A program made the position numbers and the translations under genes. Source: Flavobacterium daejeonense DSM 17708 (GTDB lineage Bacteria > Bacteroidota > Bacteroidia > Flavobacteriales > Flavobacteriaceae). From it: a stretch of 64,000 bases of DNA. The notes beneath the pieces were generated by a model. It had not been told where the DNA came from. It ran no database searches and was given only the letters and a program-made list of their open reading frames with translations. Each line of letters starts with the position of its first letter. The first letter of the stretch is position 1. The stretch is taken from NCBI RefSeq assembly GCF_000425425.1, contig NZ_AUDK01000022.1, positions 16,237 to 80,236 of the forward strand. The letters are read 5' to 3'. Shown one piece after another: positions 9,975-17,535 of this stretch.

Positions 9975-10967
9975 CTACACCACTTCGTAATTCGAATAAA
10001 CTTCTTTGATTTCATCCAAAACCGCAAATAATTCCTCCGGATGATCCAGAGTAACCAGCTTTTGTTTGAAAGTTTTAAACGAATGAATTCCTTTGAAATA
10101 ATTGGTATAATGCGGACGCGTTTCTACAATTCCTAATCGCTCCCCTTTCCAGTCCATTGCCCAGGTCAGGTGATTGCGAACCGCTTCCACTCTGTCAGCA
10201 ACGGCAGGTTTTGCCAAATGCTCTCCGGTTTTGAAATAATGCTTGATTTCGTTAAAAATCCACGGATAACCAATTGCGGCACGACCAATCATGATTCCGT
10301 CAATTCCGTATTCGTTTTTATAATGCAATGCTTTTTCCGGCGTATCAATATCTCCATTCCCAAAGATAGGCATTGTAATTCGTGGATTATTTTTCACTCT
10401 CGCTATGTGCGACCAGTCGGAATGACCTTTGTACATTTGCGCACGGGTTCGGGCATGAATACTTAAAGCTGCAACACCAATATCCTGCAAACGCTCGGCA
10501 ACCTCATCAATATTGATCGAATTATCATCCCAACCCAAACGGGTTTTTACTGTCACCGGAAGATTAGTACTATCAATCACCGCTTTGGTCAAACGCACCA
10601 TCAAATCGACATCTTTCAAAACTCCGGCACCGGCTCCTTTACAAACTACTTTCTTAACAGGGCAGCCAAAATTAATATCAATTAAATCCGGATTTACAGT
10701 TGTAACAATTTTAGACGAAAGCGCCATCGCTTCTTCATCACCACCAAAAATTTGGATTCCTACCGGGCGTTCGTAATCAAAAATATCCAGCTTCATTCGG
10801 CTTTTGATGGCATCACGAATTAGGCCTTCCGAAGAAATAAATTCAGAATACATCATATCGGCACCATGCATTTTACACAAACGACGAAATGGCGGATCGC
10901 TCACGTCCTCCATAGGCGCTAATAATAGTGGAAAATCAGGTAATTCTATGTTGCCAATCTTAATCAT
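9975..10967 (-). CDS. dusB: tRNA-dihydrouridine synthase (DusB-like)
   Basis: FMN enzyme that reduces uridine to dihydrouridine in tRNA D-loops. The 330 residues form a TIM barrel followed by a helical tRNA-binding domain. Key segments are LLLAPMEDVSDPPFRRLC near the N-terminus, DINFGCPVKKVVCKGAGAG with the catalytic Cys, HARTRAQMYKGHSDW, and GNGDIDTP and GIMIGRAAIGYPWIF for FMN phosphate. It converges on the permease gene with a 4-base gap. Assignment to the B subgroup is from overall resemblance. Confidence 0.93.
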   Translation of the reverse strand: MIKIGNIELPDFPLLLAPMEDVSDPPFRRLCKMHGADMMYSEFISSEGLIRDAIKSRMKLDIFDYERPVGIQIFGGDEEAMALSSKIVTTVNPDLIDINFGCPVKKVVCKGAGAGVLKDVDLMVRLTKAVIDSTNLPVTVKTRLGWDDNSINIDEVAERLQDIGVAALSIHARTRAQMYKGHSDWSHIARVKNNPRITMPIFGNGDIDTPEKALHYKNEYGIDGIMIGRAAIGYPWIFNEIKHYFKTGEHLAKPAVADRVEAVRNHLTWAMDWKGERLGIVETRPHYTNYFKGIHSFKTFKQKLVTLDHPEELFAVLDEIKEVYSNYEVV

Positions 10968-11060
10968 CTTCTCAAATTTGCTGCAAAATTACGTTTTTTA
11001 AACGAAATGATAAAAGAAGAAATAGGAAAGACTTATTACATAAGCAATTAGTTTACTAAT

Positions 11061-11097
11061 TATACGCTTTGAACGTATAGAATTTAGCGTATATTTG
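11061..11097 (+). promoter_or_regulatory. lepA promoter with CGTATA half-sites
   Basis: TTTG at 11068-11071, an 18-nt spacer and TATATTTG at 11090-11097 fit the Bacteroidota consensus. Overlaid on it are TATACG (11061-11066), CGTATA (11074-11079) and CGTATA (11088-11093); the first two form an inverted repeat across the -33 element and the last two are 14 bases apart. Such half-sites could be an operator, but this is inference. The leader to the ATG would be about 160 nt. Confidence 0.6.
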
Positions 11098-11129
11098 CAG
11101 ATTAATTGCCTTGTTTTTCGGGATTGTGT

Positions 11130-11225
11130 TAGGGGTTGCAGCGGCATCCTTTACTGCCGGTGTTCGGCAGTAAAAATAGAGCGTCCCGATAGCTATCGGG
11201 AAGCCCGACCCGAAGGGGAACGCCC
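11130..11225. repeat. intergenic repeat element in lepA leader
   Basis: The element contains a perfect 10-bp hairpin TTTACTGCCG/CGGCAGTAAA (11150-11159 with 11165-11174, loop GTGTT). It is followed by the palindrome TCCCGATAGCTATCGGGA at 11184-11201 and then AAGCCCGACCCGAAGGGGAACGC-type sequence. I recall similar GCGGCATCC...AGCCCGACCCGAAGGGG elements from other Flavobacterium intergenic regions. It lies wholly inside the predicted lepA leader and has no convincing reading frame. Confidence 0.6.
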
Positions 11226-11262
11226 AAAAGAGACAAGACAAAAAAAATGATACCAAGAAGAA

Positions 11263-13059
11263 ATGAAACATATTAGAAATTTTTGCATTATTGCACATAT
11301 TGACCACGGAAAAAGTACGTTGGCTGACCGATTATTAGCAGCTACGCAAACCGTTACAGCTCGTGAAGAAAAGGCGCAGCTTTTGGACAACATGGATTTA
11401 GAGCGTGAGCGTGGGATTACCATTAAGAGTCACGCCATCCAAATGGAATATAAATATAAGGGAGAAGAATACATTCTGAACCTTATTGACACTCCGGGAC
11501 ACGTGGATTTCTCTTATGAAGTTTCCCGTTCTATTGCTGCCTGCGAGGGTGCTTTGTTGATTGTAGATGCTGCTCAGAGTATTCAGGCGCAAACTATTTC
11601 TAACTTATATCTGGCTTTGGATAACGATTTGGAAATTATTCCGGTCTTAAACAAAGTGGATTTACCAAGTGCTAATCCGGAAGAAGTAAGTGACGATATT
11701 ATTGATTTATTAGGATGTGACTTAGAAGATATTATTCACGCTTCGGGTAAGACCGGTTTTGGAGTTGAAAATATCCTGGCTGCCATTATCGAAAAGATTC
11801 CTCCTCCATCAGGAAATACTGAAGAGCCTTTACAAGCTTTGATTTTCGATTCCCATTACAATCCTTTCCGAGGAATCGAAGTTATCTTTAGAGTGGTAAA
11901 CGGTGAAATTACCAAAGGTCAGAAAATTAAATTTATGGCTACCGGTAATGAATATTTTGCTGACGAAGTGGGAACTTTAAAATTAAATCAGGTACCTAAA
12001 AATAAAATTTCTACTGGTGATGTTGGCTATTTGATTTCCGGAATTAAAGAAGCTAAGGAAGTAAAAGTGGGTGATACCATTACCGATGCAAAAACGCCAA
12101 CCAGCAACATGATTACCGGTTTTGAGGATGTAAAACCAATGGTATTTGCCGGAATTTATCCTGTTGACACCGAAGATTTTGAAGATCTTAGAGCTTCTAT
12201 GGAAAAATTACAATTGAACGATGCGTCTTTAGTGTTTTCTGCTGAAAGTTCTGCTGCTTTAGGATTTGGTTTCCGTTGTGGATTCTTAGGAATGTTGCAC
12301 ATGGAAATTATTCAGGAGCGTTTGGAGCGTGAGTTCAATATGACTGTAATTACGACAGTTCCTAACGTTTCGTATTTGGCATATACCAAAAAAGAACCAG
12401 ACACTCCAATTATCGTAAACAATCCAAGTGACTTACCGGACGCAACAAAACTAGACCGTGTAGAAGAACCATACATCAAAGCAACCATCATTACTAAAGC
12501 AGATTTCGTGGGTAATGTAATGAGTTTGTGTATTGAAAAACGTGGTTTAATCACCAATCAGACCTATTTAACTACGGAGCGTGTTGAGCTAAACTTCGAT
12601 ATGCCATTAGCCGAAATTGTATTCGATTTCTATGATAGATTAAAAACGGTTTCTAAAGGTTACGCTTCGTTTGATTACCATCCAATCGGAATGAGAGAAT
12701 CCAAATTGGTTAAAATGGATATTTTATTAAACGCCAATCAACTGGATGCTCTTTCTGCTCTAATCCACGCTGATAATGCTTACACTATTGGTAAAAAAAT
12801 GTGTGAAAAATTGCGTGAGTTAATCCCAAGACAACAATTTGAAATTCCAATTCAAGCTTCAATTGGTGCCAAAATTATTGCCCGTGAAACGATTAAAGCT
12901 CTACGTAAAGACGTAACGGCCAAATGTTATGGTGGAGATATTTCGCGTAAACGTAAATTATTAGAAAAACAGAAAAAAGGTAAAAAACGTATGCGCCAGG
13001 TAGGAAACGTAGAGATTCCACAAGAAGCGTTTATGGCTGTTTTGAAATTGAATGACTAA
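11263..13059 (+). CDS. lepA: translation elongation factor 4 (LepA)
   Basis: Ribosome-associated GTPase of the EF-G family. The 598 residues show G1 AHIDHGKST near residue 11, G3 DTPGH near 78, G4 NKVDLP near 131, the EF-G-like domains, and the LepA-specific C-terminal domain ending [20 protein letters not shown] and [11 protein letters not shown]. Length is typical. It is transcribed from the promoter at 11068-11097 through a repeat-containing leader and ends at a terminator near 13101-13134. Confidence 0.97.
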   Translation: MKHIRNFCIIAHIDHGKSTLADRLLAATQTVTAREEKAQLLDNMDLERERGITIKSHAIQMEYKYKGEEYILNLIDTPGHVDFSYEVSRSIAACEGALLIVDAAQSIQAQTISNLYLALDNDLEIIPVLNKVDLPSANPEEVSDDIIDLLGCDLEDIIHASGKTGFGVENILAAIIEKIPPPSGNTEEPLQALIFDSHYNPFRGIEVIFRVVNGEITKGQKIKFMATGNEYFADEVGTLKLNQVPKNKISTGDVGYLISGIKEAKEVKVGDTITDAKTPTSNMITGFEDVKPMVFAGIYPVDTEDFEDLRASMEKLQLNDASLVFSAESSAALGFGFRCGFLGMLHMEIIQERLEREFNMTVITTVPNVSYLAYTKKEPDTPIIVNNPSDLPDATKLDRVEEPYIKATIITKADFVGNVMSLCIEKRGLITNQTYLTTERVELNFDMPLAEIVFDFYDRLKTVSKGYASFDYHPIGMRESKLVKMDILLNANQLDALSALIHADNAYTIGKKMCEKLRELIPRQQFEIPIQASIGAKIIARETIKALRKDVTAKCYGGDISRKRKLLEKQKKGKKRMRQVGNVEIPQEAFMAVLKLND

Positions 13060-13100
13060 TTCTTTTTTAGAAAAAAGAAGCAAGAATAAAGAATAAAGAG

Positions 13101-13134
13101 AAAACCTGATGATGAAAATTGTCAGGGTTTTTTT
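13101..13134 (+). terminator. lepA terminator
   Basis: Stem AAAACCTGA (13101-13109) with TCAGGGTTTT (13122-13131), one bulged G, followed by further T residues. It lies 41 bases after the lepA stop. Confidence 0.65.
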
Positions 13135-13163
13135 GTTTATTTTTAGAAGAAGAAAACTGCGTT

Positions 13164-13700
13164 ATGGAAAAAATTACAGAAGTTGAATTTGAGAGTATTA
13201 TATACTCAAAAGAATATTCAACTTCTAATTGTAGAATTGAATTTGATGAAATTACAAATTTTGATTTAGGAAAGATTAATTCTAAATTTCTTTTTGATAA
13301 TATTGTTTTCGCAGGAAAAAGAATTAGTTTTTATAAGAACATTGAAAAATATCTCGAGATTTATTCATACTTAAAGTTAGTGATTTAGCATCTGAATATG
13401 GAACAGATTGGAAAAGAGCTATTAAATTCACACTATTATCTGGATTTGGTGCTTTTACACTTTTTTTCATCTTTGAAAACCTTGACAAGTCATTTAAACT
13501 TAAGCAACTGGGCAGATTTTATTTATGGTTATTTTAGATTCTTTTTAATCACTGATTTTAAAAATGAATATTACCAAGAAGGAGATAACATTTTGAAATT
13601 TAATTGCTTTCTTAGTCTAGTGCCGTTTATAATTGGAAAGATTGCAGTTGCCTTTGGCATTTATGAAATGATACAATCTTTTAGAAAATTTAAAGCTTAA
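13164..13700 (+). pseudogene. decayed membrane protein gene with two frameshifts
   Basis: Three reading-frame pieces appear to belong to one protein. 13164-13388 reads MEKITEVEFESIIYSKEYST onward in one frame. From about 13379 the sense moves to a second frame (SDLASEYGTDWKRAIKFTLL, then a hydrophobic helix) until a stop at 13535. From 13530 it returns to the first frame (RFFLITDFKNEYYQEGDN, a second hydrophobic segment and FRKFKA) and ends at 13700. The joined C-terminus resembles the two-helix membrane tails of pentapeptide-like flavobacterial proteins. Either two indels inactivated the gene or the assembly has two errors. The frame from 13398 alone is a less likely product. Confidence 0.6.
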
Positions 13701-13709
13701 ACTTATACA

Positions 13710-13880
13710 ATGAAGAAAATCAGCAAAGAAAAAAACATTAATAAGTCAATTGAAATTCCAATTGAGCATCAAAAAATTGTTTTAGATAGAATGGCTAAGG
13801 CAAAACTGAACGATTATTGGATTGAGATGAAGTCTCTAAATCACTATAAACTTAGTAACTTAGCACCTCCGAAACTCTAA
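13710..13880 (+). CDS. 56-residue ORF, possible addiction-module-like remnant
   Basis: An ATG at 13710 opens a 56-codon frame ending TAA at 13878-13880, nine bases after the decayed gene. The centre, IPIEHQKIVLDRMAKAKLND, loosely recalls the IPEWH..IVLERI..A pattern of small addiction-module components. The C-terminus then diverges. It may be a leftover of such a gene or a chance frame; no toxin partner is beside it. Confidence 0.3.
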   Translation: MKKISKEKNINKSIEIPIEHQKIVLDRMAKAKLNDYWIEMKSLNHYKLSNLAPPKL

Positions 13881-13897
13881 AACTTCAAAAATAAAAA

Positions 13898-14854
13898 ATG
13901 GACGAAACCCCAAAACGATTTGACCGAATTGTTGCTATTTTGATTCAGTTGCAATCCAAAAAGATTGTAAAAGCACAGGAATTGGCAAATCGTTTTGAAG
14001 TGAGTTTACGAACTATTTACCGTGATATTCGCACACTGGAAGCTTCGGGAGTTCCTATTTACAGTGAAGCCGGTGTGGGTTATGCTTTGATGGACGGCTA
14101 CCGATTACCACCCGTAATGTTTACCCGGGAAGAAGCCAGTAGTTTTATTGCTGCAGAAAAATTAATGCAAAAATTTACAGATGTTACTCTGGGAAATCAC
14201 TATGCATCGGCGATGTACAAACTAAAAGCGGTACTTAGAAGTGATGACAAAGATTGGGTTTCCAACATCGAATCGAATGTTTTAATGCAATCTTCCGAAA
14301 AGCTTTTTAATGACAAATCTCCCAATACCTTAGCCACCATTTTTGAAAGTATTGCCGAAAAAACACAAGTTATTCTTTCTTACGAGGCTTTCAATTCAGA
14401 TGAAATTACAGAAAGAAAAATTGAGCCCGTTGGTGTTTTTCACGATAATAACAATTGGTATATGTTAGGTTATTGTCATTTGCGAAAAGACTACAGGCAA
14501 TTTCGAGCTGATCGTGTTCACGAAATCAAAAAAACCGAAATTCCATTTTCGCTAGAACATGATGCGTTAGAAACCTATTTGGATAAAAGCAAAGAGATTC
14601 CAACTACTAAAATTCGGATTCTTATAGATAAGAAAATCAGCAAATACTTAACTTCTGATCGAAAATACTATGGCTTTGTTTCAGAAAAAGAAATAGGCGA
14701 CAAAATCGAAATGACTTTTATGTCACGTGATACTATGGAGGGATTTTCGCGCTGGTATATGATGTTTGGAGATTATGCTAGCATTTTAGAACCGGCAAGT
14801 TTAAAAACCAGAATTCTGGAATTACTTGAAATCAACAAACAACGACTTTTATAA
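13898..14854 (+). CDS. WYL-domain transcriptional regulator (YafY type)
   Basis: A 318-residue DNA-binding regulator. Residues about 5-65 are a winged helix of the HTH_11 type (QSKKIVKAQELANRFEVSLR then TIYRDIRTLEASG). Residues about 140-210 are the WYL domain, with NNNWYMLGYCHLRKDYRQFR and the contact RADRVHEI. The C-terminal extension resembles WCX. WYL domains sense a ligand such as a nucleic-acid fragment in characterised members. The next gene, on the opposite strand, encodes a DinB-family protein, a pairing I recall from other flavobacteria. The regulated target is not visible in the sequence. Confidence 0.9.
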   Translation: MDETPKRFDRIVAILIQLQSKKIVKAQELANRFEVSLRTIYRDIRTLEASGVPIYSEAGVGYALMDGYRLPPVMFTREEASSFIAAEKLMQKFTDVTLGNHYASAMYKLKAVLRSDDKDWVSNIESNVLMQSSEKLFNDKSPNTLATIFESIAEKTQVILSYEAFNSDEITERKIEPVGVFHDNNNWYMLGYCHLRKDYRQFRADRVHEIKKTEIPFSLEHDALETYLDKSKEIPTTKIRILIDKKISKYLTSDRKYYGFVSEKEIGDKIEMTFMSRDTMEGFSRWYMMFGDYASILEPASLKTRILELLEINKQRLL

Positions 14855-14857
14855 AAA

Positions 14858-14888
14858 AAAGCTCCTTAAAAAACATTTCAGGAGCTTT
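14858..14888. terminator. convergent bidirectional terminator
   Basis: Perfect 9-bp stem AAAGCTCCT (14858-14866) with AGGAGCTTT (14880-14888). The A-run on the left gives a U-tract to minus-strand transcripts. It lies between the converging WYL regulator and DinB-family gene. Confidence 0.7.
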
Positions 14889-14915
14889 ACTAATAGAGTG
14901 TACCTTTTTTATAAA

Positions 14916-14967
14916 CCATTAAGAAATTAAGAGAATTTAGACTTAATTTATCTTAATCTCTTAATGG
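14916..14967. repeat. long imperfect AT-rich hairpin
   Basis: CCATTAAGA (14916-14924) pairs with TCTTAATGG (14959-14967). An inner ATTAAGA pairs with TCTTAAT, leaving a small AT loop, so most of the 52 bases can fold. It resembles TCTTAATGG-type intergenic repeats I recall from Flavobacterium. It lies 24 bases past the stop of the minus-strand DinB-family gene. Confidence 0.5.
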
Positions 14968-14991
14968 TAAGATTCAAAACATTAATGGTAT

Positions 14992-15471
14992 TTATCTTTC
15001 CCAGAAAAAAGGAGGTTCAATTCCTAATGCTCTTAAATACACATAAGCCTGACCACGATGGTGCACTTCGTTATCAATAAAATATAAAATGTTATGAATA
15101 ATTGGGAATTCATACTGACCGAAAAGATTAAAAGTTTCATTAAAATCTTCGATTGATAATTGTTGCCAATATTTATCAATCTCGGCAGTAGCTTCGTCCC
15201 ATTTTTCAAGATATTGCGCTTTGAAAATCAATTTTTCTTTCCCTTCAGTATAAGGCTGAATATCGCGATTTACAATTCCTTTTAAGGCCGGAGCCGCAAT
15301 TGCCAGTAGCTCATCGGCTAATTTTGAAAAAGGACGCATTCCACCAATTGAAAATTCGAAAAAATCTTTTTCCGGAAATAATTCAATTACCCGACGCGTT
15401 AAGGCGCGATGCCCTTGCCAGTGTTTCAATAAATCTTCAGGAGTAATAACTTGTGCAGCTAATGTTTTCAT
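14992..15471 (-). CDS. DinB-family (DfsB-like) four-helix metal-binding protein
   Basis: A 159-residue four-helix bundle of the DinB/YfiT superfamily, which often act as metal-dependent thiol transferases. Candidate metal ligands are His in WQGHRALTRR near residue 21 and the pair in FIDNEVHHRGQAYVYLRALG near 136-140. The closing IEPPFFWER is typical. Despite the name, it is unrelated to DNA polymerase IV. It is convergent with the WYL regulator, so shared control is plausible but not shown. The substrate is unknown. Confidence 0.85.
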   Translation of the reverse strand: MKTLAAQVITPEDLLKHWQGHRALTRRVIELFPEKDFFEFSIGGMRPFSKLADELLAIAAPALKGIVNRDIQPYTEGKEKLIFKAQYLEKWDEATAEIDKYWQQLSIEDFNETFNLFGQYEFPIIHNILYFIDNEVHHRGQAYVYLRALGIEPPFFWER

Positions 15472-15616
15472 AATTTTATAGTTTTAATTTTTCAATACTT
15501 CAAAATTAAATCAGGCTGGTGACAACAGTTTGTCAGTAGGATTTTCATTTTTCAAAAATTTATTAAAAAGTAAAATCTACACCCCCTAAATAGATTGTTT
15601 TTAATTAGCCAAAACC

Positions 15617-15648
15617 TTTGCTCCCGAAGCTTCGGGATTGTATCTTTG
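15617..15648 (+). promoter_or_regulatory. thiL promoter with palindrome in the spacer
   Basis: TTTG (15617-15620), a 20-nt spacer and TATCTTTG (15641-15648) match the Bacteroidota consensus very well. The spacer holds the perfect 16-base palindrome TCCCGAAGCTTCGGGA at 15622-15637. Transcription should start near 15655. Confidence 0.75.
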
Positions 15649-15670
15649 CCACTTTGAAACTATAAATAAA

Positions 15671-15703
15671 AGAACGGCGATTGCTTCGTTCCTCGCAATG
15701 ACT
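15671..15703 (+). repeat. GATTGCTTCGTTCCTCGCAATGA intergenic repeat in thiL leader
   Basis: The sequence between the promoter and the preferred thiL start includes CGATTGCTTCGTTCCTCGCA, followed by ATGAC. I recall this tract as a frequent intergenic repeat in Bacteroidota. ATTGC (15680-15684) and GCAAT (15695-15699) form a short stem around the CTTCGTTCCTC core. It adds in-frame codons upstream of the real start and so mimics a longer protein. Confidence 0.5.
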
Positions 15704-16750
15704 ATGATTGAAGATAAAAACCCGCAACGTACCAGCATCGCTCAATTGGGCGAATTTGGATTGATAGAACATTTGACCAAACATTTTGAGATAAATCAAG
15801 CTTCTACTTTAAAAGGTATTGGTGACGACGCAGCTGTTTTGGATTTTAAAGACAAAAAAGTAGTGGTTTCAACCGATATTATGGTCGAAGGCGTTCATTT
15901 CGACTTAGCTTATATGCCTTTGAAACATTTGGGATACAAAGCAGTTGTGACCAATGTTTCTGATATTTGCGCTATGAACGCCAAAGCGACACAAATCACG
16001 GTTTCGATTGCGGTTTCCAATCGTTTTACACTCGAAGCTTTAGAAGAATTATATGCAGGAATTACTTTGGCAGCCAATGAATACAAAGTAGATGTGATTG
16101 GCGGAGACACCACTTCTTCTCAAAAAGGATTAATCATTAGTGTTACCGTTTTAGGCGAAGCTGATGAAGAAGAAATTGTATATAGAAATGGTGCCAAACC
16201 AACTAATTTATTAGTCGTTACCGGCGATATAGGTGCTGCCTATATGGGATTGCAGGTTTTAGAAAGAGAAAAGCAGGTGTTTCAGGTAAATCCAAATTCG
16301 CAACCTGACTTAGAATTATACACCTATTTAATTGAACGCCAATTAAAACCCGAAGCCCGCAAAGATGTTCGTACTTTATTGCATGCTTTGGAAATCAAAC
16401 CAACAGCTATGATTGACATTTCGGACGGATTATCTTCGGAAATTATTCATTTGTGCAAACAATCTAATGTTGGCTGTAATTTATACGAAGACAAATTACC
16501 ACTGGATCCTCAATTTATCAATGTTTGCGAAGAATTCAATATTGACAGCACAACGGTCGCTATTAATGGCGGCGAAGACTACGAATTGCTTTTCACGATT
16601 CCAATTGAAGATTTTGACAAAATTAAAGGCAATCCAAATTTCACTATCATTGGACACATGACCGAAGAAGCAGAAGGTATTCATTTAGTTACCCGAGCTA
16701 ATACTAAAATCCCTCTAAAAGCCAGAGGTTGGAACGCACTCAGCGAATAA
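15704..16750 (+). CDS. thiL: thiamine-monophosphate kinase
   Basis: Phosphorylates thiamine monophosphate to thiamine diphosphate, the last step of cofactor synthesis. I start at the ATG at 15704 (MIEDKNPQRTSIAQLGEFGL); the frame is open to 15638, but that part is repeat sequence. The 348 residues show LKGIGDDAAVLDF, the Mg/ATP loop STDIMVEGVHFD, GGDTTSSQKGL, MIDISDGLSSEI and NGGEDYELLFTI, all of the AIR-synthase-related fold. No other thiamine genes lie nearby. It ends at a strong terminator. Confidence 0.95.
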   Translation: MIEDKNPQRTSIAQLGEFGLIEHLTKHFEINQASTLKGIGDDAAVLDFKDKKVVVSTDIMVEGVHFDLAYMPLKHLGYKAVVTNVSDICAMNAKATQITVSIAVSNRFTLEALEELYAGITLAANEYKVDVIGGDTTSSQKGLIISVTVLGEADEEEIVYRNGAKPTNLLVVTGDIGAAYMGLQVLEREKQVFQVNPNSQPDLELYTYLIERQLKPEARKDVRTLLHALEIKPTAMIDISDGLSSEIIHLCKQSNVGCNLYEDKLPLDPQFINVCEEFNIDSTTVAINGGEDYELLFTIPIEDFDKIKGNPNFTIIGHMTEEAEGIHLVTRANTKIPLKARGWNALSE

Positions 16751-16774
16751 ATCACACCAAACTATTACAATAAA

Positions 16775-16817
16775 AAAACCGCAAATTCAGGAATATTTAT
16801 TCTAAGTTTGCGGTTTT
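16775..16817. terminator. bidirectional terminator between thiL and response regulator
   Basis: Perfect 11-bp stem AAAACCGCAAA (16775-16785) with TTTGCGGTTTT (16807-16817), flanked by A and T runs. It serves two converging genes. Confidence 0.85.
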
Positions 16818-16833
16818 AATTTTTACAATATTT

Positions 16834-17514
16834 TTAGAAAATCAAGCCTTTATTTTTAGCAGCTCTCACCAAATCGCTATCTTCTCCATCAACTACACCA
16901 AGTAACTCTTTTAGATTTTCCTTTCTGGATTCAATGGCATTTAGAGAAATTGGTACAAATTGAGGAATATCATGAATTTTGGTTCCTTTGGACAAATGAA
17001 ACAAAATCTGTTTATCAAATAAATCTATTTCAATCGAATTATCATGCGAGCTTAACATTTCCAAAATAGATTTACTATAATATATTTCGTCCTTAATAAC
17101 CTTATCAAAAGCAATTAACAATTCGTCAAAAGTCAAATCATTTTTTATCACTAAGCCTCTGGGACTAACATTATTTATCAAAGTTTTTAACTTTAAAAAC
17201 TCCGTAAACATCGTTAGCATTACAATCTTGCAATCAGGCATATATTGCAAAATTAATTTAGCCAAATCTTCTCCGGAATACAGTTCTTTTTCCTCATAAG
17301 AAGGCATACTTATATCCAAAAAAGCAATATCAAAAACAGCTGTATCAGGATTAGTAATTAAATCAAAAGCCGACTGACAGTCTTTTGCCTCAGCAATTGC
17401 AAACTCATAAGCATTTGGATTATATCTTGTAATGGCATTTTTGTATCCCTGAATAATAAACGGATGATCATCAACAATCAAAATGTTTTTCTTGAGCTTG
17501 GTTTCAGTTGTCAT
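16834..17514 (-). CDS. response regulator, LuxR-like output
   Basis: Partner of the histidine kinase just upstream. An N-terminal receiver domain shows ILIVDDHPF (acidic pair), the phospho-acceptor in DIAFLDISMPS, the Thr of MLTMFTEF and a Lys in LVIKND. The C-terminal domain (about 160-226) resembles a divergent LuxR/GerE helix-turn-helix (LSKGTKIHDIPQFVPISLNA then IESRKENLKELLGV). I use the ATG at 17514; a TTG at 17526 is in frame but less likely. The kinase gene ends 21 bases upstream, so the pair is cotranscribed. Confidence 0.9.
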   Translation of the reverse strand: MTTETKLKKNILIVDDHPFIIQGYKNAITRYNPNAYEFAIAEAKDCQSAFDLITNPDTAVFDIAFLDISMPSYEEKELYSGEDLAKLILQYMPDCKIVMLTMFTEFLKLKTLINNVSPRGLVIKNDLTFDELLIAFDKVIKDEIYYSKSILEMLSSHDNSIEIDLFDKQILFHLSKGTKIHDIPQFVPISLNAIESRKENLKELLGVVDGEDSDLVRAAKNKGLIF

Positions 17515-17535
17515 TTGCTTTATCAAATATTAATA

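Noticed and set aside
11056..11423. Minus-strand frames across the lepA leader
   Set aside because: They overlap the lepA start and repeat tract and show no family features.
13398..13529. Reading the 13398-13700 frame as an intact 100-residue protein
   Set aside because: The first part of this frame has poor composition, while the alternative frame gives a sensible membrane-protein segment.
14992..15471. DNA polymerase IV call for the DinB-family protein
   Set aside because: It is the unrelated DinB/YfiT four-helix fold; the true polymerase IV is at 35223-36308.
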